Assembly (NCBI GenBank): GCA_937997605.1
Contig: CALLFD010000356.1
Location: 1-5,296, forward strand
Direction of reading: 5' to 3'
DNA: 5,296 nucleotides
From: an uncultured Collinsella sp.
GTDB lineage: Bacteria > Actinomycetota > Coriobacteriia > Coriobacteriales > Coriobacteriaceae
Shown in pieces: positions 1-4,061 of the stretch (position 1 is the stretch's first letter; each line of letters opens with the position of its first letter). The notes below the pieces were generated by a model. That model searched no databases. It was not told the origin of the DNA and saw only the letters and a program-made list of their open reading frames with translations. Both the position numbers and the translations under genes were made by a program.

Positions 1-176
1 TTACGTCCCGTTTGGGCATCCTCGAGCGTTTGATATCGATTTCTCGTCACATACTCGGGCTCCGGATCATTAATGGGCTCTTGCGAGATGTGGGGGCGAT
101 GGAACCGCGGCGGCTGCGTGGAAGTATCTTCCCCCTGCGTCGGCATAAACATTTTGTTCTGGTTTTGGTCGTCCAT
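1..176 (-). CDS. Hypothetical protein, N-terminal fragment (runs off left edge)
   Basis: An open frame read on the minus strand from the ATG at 176-174 to the left edge gives 58 codons without a stop, so the C-terminal part lies outside the window. The protein starts MDDQNQNKMFMPTQGED and continues rich in Pro, Gln, Asp, Glu and Arg. It has no hydrophobic stretch, signal peptide or recognisable motif in the visible part, and looks like a disordered cytoplasmic N-terminus. A Shine-Dalgarno-like AAAGGG (181-186, read on the minus strand) lies 4 nt before the ATG; the same hexamer precedes hpt in this window, which supports the start. It is transcribed away from hsp20 and shares the AT-rich control region 177-453. 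I do not recognise the family. A hydrophilic N-terminal tail ahead of a membrane domain is possible but cannot be seen here. Confidence 0.6.
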   Translation of the reverse strand, partial: MDDQNQNKMFMPTQGEDTSTQPPRFHRPHISQEPINDPEPEYVTRNRYQTLEDAQTGR

Positions 177-268
177 GATGCCCTTTAGCTCGTTACCAAC
201 AACGTGTACGCGCTCATTGTAAGCCCCTTGCTATTTGTAGCTGTGAACATACTTGTTATTTAAGCTCT

Positions 269-281
269 GGTTCAAAGAACC
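269..281. repeat. Palindrome GGTTC-AAA-GAACC
   Basis: Two exact 5-bp inverted arms flank AAA in the middle of the divergent control region. The size suits a dimeric regulator. The regulator is unknown; the arm orientation (GTTC outside, GAAC inside) is opposite to a Gram-positive LexA box. An AACCTT tandem repeat starts inside its right arm at 278. Confidence 0.4.
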
Positions 282-358
282 TTAACCTTATTAAAACCTG
301 AGTCAAACACACTTAGATATGCTTATAGTACTAGACTCAAAAAACTTTATAGTCGATG

Positions 359-387
359 TATATATGAGCACTGGGTGGGCATATATA
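359..387. promoter_or_regulatory. Inverted repeat TATATATG-N13-CATATATA over probable hsp20 -10
   Basis: Exact 8-bp arms at 359-366 and 380-387 flank a 13-nt spacer. The right arm overlaps TATAAG (384-389), a reasonable -10 hexamer that would start transcription near 396 and leave a leader of about 58 nt before the hsp20 ATG. No good TTGACA-like -35 lies at 16-18 nt, so an activator, an alternative sigma factor or another start site is possible. A protein bound to this repeat would cover the promoter, which suggests an operator. The arms are AT alternations, so they are less informative than their length implies. Confidence 0.4.
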
Positions 388-404
388 AGAGCGTCAAAAG
401 AAGT

Positions 405-447
405 CCCAGTCACCTAGAAGATGACTCGGCAGTCCTTAAAAGGAGTG
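405..447 (+). promoter_or_regulatory. Candidate RNA thermometer in the hsp20 leader
   Basis: Two hairpins abut in the leader. The first pairs 405-412 with 422-429: CC/GG and AGTCA/TGACT with one C-C mismatch (407/427) and a 9-nt loop. The second pairs 430-436 with 441-447: CA/TG and TCCT/AGGA with one G-G mismatch (432/445) and a TAAA loop (437-440). The AGGA taken into the second stem (441-444) is the core of the hsp20 Shine-Dalgarno sequence. Short, mismatch-weakened stems over the ribosome site, last in a chain of hairpins, are the design of ROSE-type and fourU thermometers, which are frequent before small heat-shock genes. The bases are direct; melting with temperature is inferred. Confidence 0.4.
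438..445 (+). promoter_or_regulatory. Ribosome binding site that sets the hsp20 start
   Basis: AAAAGGAG lies 8 nt before the ATG at 454 and is the only strong Shine-Dalgarno sequence nearby. The in-frame ATG at 421 has nothing comparable before it, so translation should start at 454. Confidence 0.85.
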
Positions 448-453
448 GTAAAC

Positions 454-885
454 ATGGCAAGCATGGTTCCTTATCGTTCGGTTTTTGGCGTTCGTCCTTC
501 TGCTAGCTCGCTGTTCGATCTGTTTGATGATATGACTGACCTTGCAAACAACTCGATTGCTTCCAAGGCGTTTCCCGTTGACGTTGAGGATAAGGGCGAC
601 GGCTATGAGGTCAAGGCTTATCTGACCGGCGTCGCCAAGGACGATATCGATGTCGAGCTTAACGAGGGTCGTCTGTCCATTAGCGTGAATGTCGAGGAAG
701 ACGAGGAGAACGAGGGCAAGAACTTCCTGCAGAAGGAGTTCAGCTCGTACAGCGCGACGCGTGGCGTGTATCTAAAGGACGCTTCGAGCGAGGGCCTCTC
801 GGCTAAGTACGCTGACGGCATCCTGACCGTTACGGTCCCCAAGATCGTCGAGAAGAAGAACGTTACGAAGATCTCCATCGACTAA
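454..885 (+). CDS. Small heat-shock protein, Hsp20/alpha-crystallin family
   Basis: A 143-residue ATP-independent holdase chaperone that would bind unfolding proteins in the cytoplasm and keep them refoldable by the Hsp70/Hsp100 machines. A short N-terminal arm (about 1-39) precedes the alpha-crystallin domain (about 40-130), which begins FPVDVEDKGDGYEVKAYLTGV and contains the family's A-x-x-x-n-G-x-L signature as A117-K-Y-A-D-G-I-L124, then TVTVPK. The tail ends KISID, giving the I-x-I motif (I140, I142) that docks neighbouring subunits in oligomers. The length is normal for bacterial Hsp20. The start at 454 is chosen over the in-frame ATG at 421, which would add 11 residues, because of the AAAAGGAG site. 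It is a single-gene unit, divergent from a hypothetical gene and ended by the hairpin at 912-959. Its leader suggests heat control of translation. The family call is secure; whether the symbol hsp20, hspA or ibpA is used is convention. Confidence 0.95.
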   Translation: MASMVPYRSVFGVRPSASSLFDLFDDMTDLANNSIASKAFPVDVEDKGDGYEVKAYLTGVAKDDIDVELNEGRLSISVNVEEDEENEGKNFLQKEFSSYSATRGVYLKDASSEGLSAKYADGILTVTVPKIVEKKNVTKISID

Positions 886-911
886 CTTCGTTGGTGTTCT
901 GCGCTATTAAA

Positions 912-959
912 AGACAGCAAAAGGGGCTGGGAAGCGATTCTCGGCCCCTTTTGCTGTCT
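912..959. terminator. Bidirectional hairpin terminator between convergent genes
   Basis: Exact 16-bp arms (912-927 and 944-959, AGACAGCAAAAGGGGC and its complement) are extended on the plus-strand RNA by six more pairs including two G-U wobbles (928-933 with 938-943), closing on a GCGA tetraloop of the GNRA class (934-937). On the minus strand the stem is followed directly by TTTTAAT, an intrinsic terminator for the hydrolase gene whose stop is at 968. On the plus strand the T-run lies inside the descending arm (949-952) and no T-tract follows, so it should be weaker for hsp20, though its position 26 nt after the hsp20 stop suggests use in both directions. Confidence 0.88.
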
Positions 960-967
960 AGGACAGT

Positions 968-1777
968 CTATTGAATGGTTACTGGCCGATGCTGGCTTGC
1001 GGGGCGTATCGAGAGTTTTCGCGATCCTTGGAGAAGGGTTGCGGAGCTGCCGACCTCGTCATCCAGGGTTGCGGTCAGAGCTTTGGCATAGCTTTTGACG
1101 GTAAGGCTCGGACGATTGTTATCTTGGCTGATATGCATGGCAATGAGCTGTTCGGTGCGTTCGGTAACAAGTTCGCGCGCGGCTTCGGCGGCTTGGCCAT
1201 TGGAGAGGTGTCCCCTTGCAGACAGGATGCGCTCCTGAAGAAAGCGGGGATATTCTCCCTCGCGCAGCATGGTCACATCGTGGTTGCTTTCGAGTGCGAG
1301 GACTCGACAATCTTCGAGGGTGTTCATGGCTTGGCTCGATAGCTCTCCGGTGTCGGTGGCAAAACCGATGGAATCATCGAGGGTGTCGAATCGATAGCCG
1401 ACTGGATTGATGACATCGTGTGACGTTGAGTAGGTTTGCACGTGGATGCCGGCAATGGATAGGGTGTCACCGGGATCGAATTCCTCGACAGGCAGATGAG
1501 AAAGATTTTCTTTGTTCGAAAGAGTGCCCCTGCTGGCAAAGAGGGGGCCGTGCCAGTGCTTGCACCAGACATCGAGGCCCTTGATGTGATCGCTATGCTC
1601 ATGAGTAATGAGAAGAGCCGAGACGTTGTCTGTCGAGAGCCCCAGTTCTGCCATGCGCTTTAATGTCTCGCGGCGAGACAGTCCGTCATCGACCATAATG
1701 AGCCCCTGCGGGCCCTCGATGAGTGCGCAGTTGCCTTTAGAGCCACTGCCGAGGATATGAAGGTGCAGGCAAGACAT
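968..1777 (-). CDS. Metallo-beta-lactamase-fold hydrolase, YycJ/WalJ type
   Basis: A 269-residue cytoplasmic protein of the metallo-beta-lactamase superfamily. The N-terminus carries LGSGSKGN (9-16), the strand-loop typical of the YycJ subgroup. The metal site HEHSDH is at 59-64 (H59, H61, D63, H64), followed by STSHD (H120), ATDTGEL (D142), ALESNHD (160s), GHLSN (189-193) and MHISQDNN (H215), all in family order, so the enzyme looks intact. YycJ proteins are predicted phosphodiesterases or nucleases; in Firmicutes the gene accompanies walRK and affects cell-wall and DNA-repair phenotypes, but the substrate is not settled and no walRK is visible here. The last 20 residues form a basic tail. 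The ATG at 1777 has no strong ribosome site (only GGA 8 nt upstream), but the conserved motif starts at residue 9 and no in-frame start is near upstream. It is divergent from tilS with a 48-bp gap. Confidence 0.9.
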   Translation of the reverse strand: MSCLHLHILGSGSKGNCALIEGPQGLIMVDDGLSRRETLKRMAELGLSTDNVSALLITHEHSDHIKGLDVWCKHWHGPLFASRGTLSNKENLSHLPVEEFDPGDTLSIAGIHVQTYSTSHDVINPVGYRFDTLDDSIGFATDTGELSSQAMNTLEDCRVLALESNHDVTMLREGEYPRFLQERILSARGHLSNGQAAEAARELVTERTEQLIAMHISQDNNRPSLTVKSYAKALTATLDDEVGSSATLLQGSRKLSIRPASQHRPVTIQ

Positions 1778-1791
1778 AAGATTCCAAAGGA

Positions 1792-1797
1792 TACAAT
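1792..1797 (+). promoter_or_regulatory. Possible -10 of the tilS promoter
   Basis: TACAAT matches the -10 consensus at five of six positions and would start transcription near 1804, just before the ribosome site. The best -35-like sequence, AAGACA (1771-1776), lies only 15 nt upstream and overlaps the start of the divergent hydrolase gene. The position in a 48-bp divergent gap makes a promoter necessary, but the exact assignment is weak. Confidence 0.35.
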
Positions 1798-1825
1798 GGG
1801 TGCGGACGAATAGAGGAGGAAGCGA

Positions 1826-3364
1826 ATGCCAACGGTATCACAGCATTACGGACACCATGCCGTGCCTGGGGCAGTCGATGAGACCCGGACGAGGCAGCAG
1901 GCAGCTCCTGTCGTGCTCATGGTATCAGGCGGCGCGGACTCGACGGCACTGCTTCTTATGGCGTGCACATCAAAGCTGGATATCCAAGACGGACGCGGTG
2001 TTGCCCCCATTGCTCGCGAGCGCCTGCATGTGCTGCATGTAAACCATCATCTGCGCGGCAAGGCGTCCGATGGCGACGAGGCCTTTGTGCGTGAGCTTTG
2101 CGCGAAATATGGTTTACCGCTGTGCGTGGAGCACGCTTATTTTGATGGGGAGTCGGGCAATATTGAGGCCGCAGCCCGCGAGGTGCGCTATGCCGCGGCG
2201 CGGAGGTATGTTCGCGAGCTCTGCGCCCAGACGGGGGCACCGCGAACAGCGGCTCGTATCTGCACCGCGCACACGTCTTCGGATCGCGCGGAAACGTTTT
2301 TGATGAACGCGATTAAGGGTTCGGGGCCCGCTGGCCTATCGAGCATTCCTCGCCGGAGGAATATCGTGGTGCGTCCCTTGCTCGACCTAACTCATGGCGA
2401 GCTCGTGGGCTATCTACAGGTACATGGTCAGCCGTGGCGTGAAGACGAGAGCAATGAGGATATCTCGTATCTGCGAAACTACGTGCGCCATCGAGTGATG
2501 CCGGTGGTGGCGCAGCGCAACGCGAGCGTCTGCAAGACGATTGGCGCCGCCTGCGAGATCTTAGGCGATGAGGACGCGTTTTTGTCTCAGCTTTCGGCAC
2601 AGGCGTTTCGAAGCTGCCTGCGTAAGGAGGCGGCGGGTGCACTGATCCTTGACGCTCGCCGACTGGCCGCGGCCGAGGTGGTGATTGCTCGGCGCATGGT
2701 GCGACTGGCAATTAAGCGTATCGACCCCGACGCTCGCCCGGAGATGCGGCATGTGGAGCGCGTGCTCGCCTGTGTCGCCGAAGGCTCGGGTTCGGTCACG
2801 CTGCCGGCGGGAATCGATGCGCGCGTGGAGTTTGGCATGCTGTCATTTAAGGCCCCGGCGGCGCGCGAGGGGTTAGTTGCCGATTGGGTCACCATTCCCG
2901 GTCGATTGCCGCTGGGGGCGGGCCGCATCCTGGTGGCAGAGACGATGGCCGTCGAGCCGGGGTGCGATATTGTGCGCCGTGCCCGTGAACTCGCGGGTGC
3001 CGGAGGGGTGGCCGCTATGGTGGATGCCGCGACGCTGGGCTTTGCCGATCGCGATAGCGAACGGATGCTCGCCGGCTCGCGCGGGGAGATTCCCGCCGAG
3101 GCGCGTTTGGCGCGTCTGTGGGTAGACGGTCCCGTGCCGGGGGATGTGATGTGTCCGTTGGGCATGAGTGGGCGAAGTAAGAAGGTGTCCGACCTGCTCA
3201 ACGAGGCTCGTATTCCCGTCTCTGAGCGCGCAGGCGTTCCTGTGGTGAGAACGGCTCCGGGAGGTGCCGTGGTATGGGTCGCAGGCGTTCGCACGGACGA
3301 GCGTTTTAAATGCACGGCCGCAACGCGCGTGGCGTATCTGCTTCGCGTGGTCGATGCGGAATAG
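1826..3364 (+). CDS. tilS: tRNA(Ile)-lysidine synthase
   Basis: TilS uses ATP and lysine to convert cytidine-34 of the CAU-anticodon isoleucine tRNA to lysidine, so that the tRNA reads AUA and is charged with Ile; the gene is normally essential. The P-loop-like PP motif is SGGADS (34-39). HVNHHLRG (71-78), EAAAREVRY (114-122), the AHTSSDRAET helix (148-157), GSGPAGL (165-171) and WREDESNEDISYLRNYVRHRVMP (204 onward) follow in family order. The C-terminal TilS domain (about 425-508) shows KKVSDLLNEARIP and VVWVAGVR. At 512 residues it is within the range of long TilS proteins. GAGGAGGA (1813-1820) sits 5 nt before the ATG and fixes the start, leaving a modest extension before the PP motif. The usual H-x-x-D-D-x-x-E-T appears as H-T-S-S-D-R-A-E-T. 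It leads the tilS-hpt-ftsH cluster. Confidence 0.96.
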   Translation: MPTVSQHYGHHAVPGAVDETRTRQQAAPVVLMVSGGADSTALLLMACTSKLDIQDGRGVAPIARERLHVLHVNHHLRGKASDGDEAFVRELCAKYGLPLCVEHAYFDGESGNIEAAAREVRYAAARRYVRELCAQTGAPRTAARICTAHTSSDRAETFLMNAIKGSGPAGLSSIPRRRNIVVRPLLDLTHGELVGYLQVHGQPWREDESNEDISYLRNYVRHRVMPVVAQRNASVCKTIGAACEILGDEDAFLSQLSAQAFRSCLRKEAAGALILDARRLAAAEVVIARRMVRLAIKRIDPDARPEMRHVERVLACVAEGSGSVTLPAGIDARVEFGMLSFKAPAAREGLVADWVTIPGRLPLGAGRILVAETMAVEPGCDIVRRARELAGAGGVAAMVDAATLGFADRDSERMLAGSRGEIPAEARLARLWVDGPVPGDVMCPLGMSGRSKKVSDLLNEARIPVSERAGVPVVRTAPGGAVVWVAGVRTDERFKCTAATRVAYLLRVVDAE

Positions 3365-3425
3365 CGTTCCACGTCAGCCATTCTGTGCGACGTTGACGGT
3401 ATTCCCGCGCTGATGGCGTACGGGC

Positions 3426-3455
3426 TGGAAAATATACCCCGTGCGCTGCTAGAAT
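3426..3455 (+). promoter_or_regulatory. Candidate hpt promoter with extended -10
   Basis: TGCTAGAAT (3447-3455) combines a TG-n extended element with TAGAAT, five of six matches to the -10 consensus. TGGAAA (3426-3431) is a partial -35 at 18 nt. Transcription would begin near 3462, about 50 nt before the hpt ATG. It lies in the 147-bp gap after tilS, so hpt-ftsH could be transcribed separately from tilS. A TTGACG hexamer at 3393-3398 has no good -10 partner. Confidence 0.45.
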
Positions 3456-3511
3456 GTTAAGTTCGCGTCCATACGGCGGTGTGTGGGCGATAAGCACAAG
3501 AAAGGGTTGTC

Positions 3512-4060
3512 ATGGCTTCTCAACATCCGGATATCGAGAAGGTTCTGTTTACGCAGGAGGATATCGACGGTATCGTCTCTCGCCTAGGCGAGCAGATTAC
3601 TCGCGACTACGCGGGTAAGGATCTGGTGCTGATTGCGGTCCTGCGCGGCGCCGTGGTCTTTATGGGCGACCTGATGCGCAAGATCGAGCTGCCGACCAAC
3701 ATCGATTTCATGGCTGTTTCGAGCTATGGCGACGGTGTGAAGTCCTCGGGTATCGTGCGTATCATTAAGGACCTGGATATCGACATCCGCGGTCGCGACG
3801 TGCTGATCGTCGAGGACATTCTGGACTCGGGCCTGACGCTCAAGTATCTGATGAAGAACCTCGAGAGCCGCAAGCCCGCTTCTCTGGAGGTCGCCGCCTT
3901 CCTGTGGAAGGACGTTGAGGACCGTACCTCGGCCATCACGCCCAAGTATGTTGGAACCCATTGCCCCGATGCCTTTGTGGTGGGCTACGGCCTCGACTAT
4001 GCCGAGCGCTATCGTAACCTTCCGTATCTGGGCATTTTGAAACCGGAGGTTTATTCGTAA
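3512..4060 (+). CDS. hpt: Hypoxanthine (guanine) phosphoribosyltransferase
   Basis: A 182-residue cytoplasmic purine-salvage enzyme that joins hypoxanthine or guanine to PRPP, giving IMP or GMP and pyrophosphate. The diphosphate-binding loop is LRGA (44-47), the flexible loop contains SSYGDG (70-75), and the PRPP motif is VLIVEDILDSGLT (97-109) with E101 and D102 for the ribose and D105 in the position of the catalytic aspartate. The purine site is at K133 and F155 in FVVGYGLDY, with D162 as the Mg ligand; the C-terminus YRNLPYLGILKPEVY is standard for bacterial Hpt. Length is typical. GAAAGGG (3500-3506) lies 5 nt before the ATG. It follows tilS after 147 bp with a likely promoter of its own and is one base from ftsH, an arrangement conserved in many Gram-positives. 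Hypoxanthine versus guanine preference cannot be read from the sequence. Confidence 0.97.
   Translation: MASQHPDIEKVLFTQEDIDGIVSRLGEQITRDYAGKDLVLIAVLRGAVVFMGDLMRKIELPTNIDFMAVSSYGDGVKSSGIVRIIKDLDIDIRGRDVLIVEDILDSGLTLKYLMKNLESRKPASLEVAAFLWKDVEDRTSAITPKYVGTHCPDAFVVGYGLDYAERYRNLPYLGILKPEVYS
4045..4050 (+). promoter_or_regulatory. ftsH ribosome binding site inside the hpt tail
   Basis: GGAGGT lies within the last codons of hpt and 11 nt before the ftsH ATG at 4062, a rather long spacing. The hpt TAA (4058-4060) falls between the site and the ATG, so ribosomes ending hpt should feed ftsH by translational coupling. Confidence 0.7.
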
Positions 4061-4061
4061 G

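Larger units (their letters stand above)
177..453. other. AT-rich divergent intergenic control region
   Basis: This gene-free stretch separates the minus-strand fragment from hsp20 and is clearly more AT-rich than the coding DNA. It holds a 13-bp palindrome (269-281), a tandem AACCTT repeat (278-289), TGAGTC and GACTCA half-sites (299-304 and 334-339), an 8-bp palindrome TAGTACTA (326-333), two TATAGT hexamers (324-329, 348-353), an inverted repeat (359-387) and a foldable leader (405-447). For the minus-strand gene the best promoter I can find is TTGAAC, 18 nt, TATGTT, read on the minus strand from about 275 down to 246; it is weak. The region probably carries the promoters and operators of both genes. 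Confidence 0.6.

Noticed and set aside
361..379. CIRCE (HrcA) box near hsp20, suggested by GAGCACT
   Set aside because: There is no matching TTAGCACTC-N9-GAGTGCTAA arrangement; only an isolated fragment resembles a half-site.
408..436. Repeated AGTCC/AGTCA words in the hsp20 leader as direct-repeat operator
   Set aside because: The spacing is irregular and the words are better explained as arms of the two hairpins.
421..453. Eleven-codon N-terminal extension of Hsp20 starting at the ATG at 421
   Set aside because: No Shine-Dalgarno sequence precedes 421, whereas AAAAGGAG lies inside this stretch at the right distance from the ATG at 454; the extension also contains the ribosome site itself.
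971..1342. 123-codon plus-strand open frame opposite the hydrolase gene
   Set aside because: Antisense to the conserved C-terminal half of the YycJ-type protein, without ribosome site or recognisable motif.
2587..3381. 264-codon open frame on the minus strand opposite tilS
   Set aside because: Ser/Arg/Ala/Thr-rich shadow of the tilS coding strand, with no recognisable domain.
3420..3442. ACGGG...CCCGT hairpin in the tilS-hpt gap as a terminator
   Set aside because: Only five base pairs around a 13-nt loop, with no T-tract, and overlapping the likely hpt promoter.
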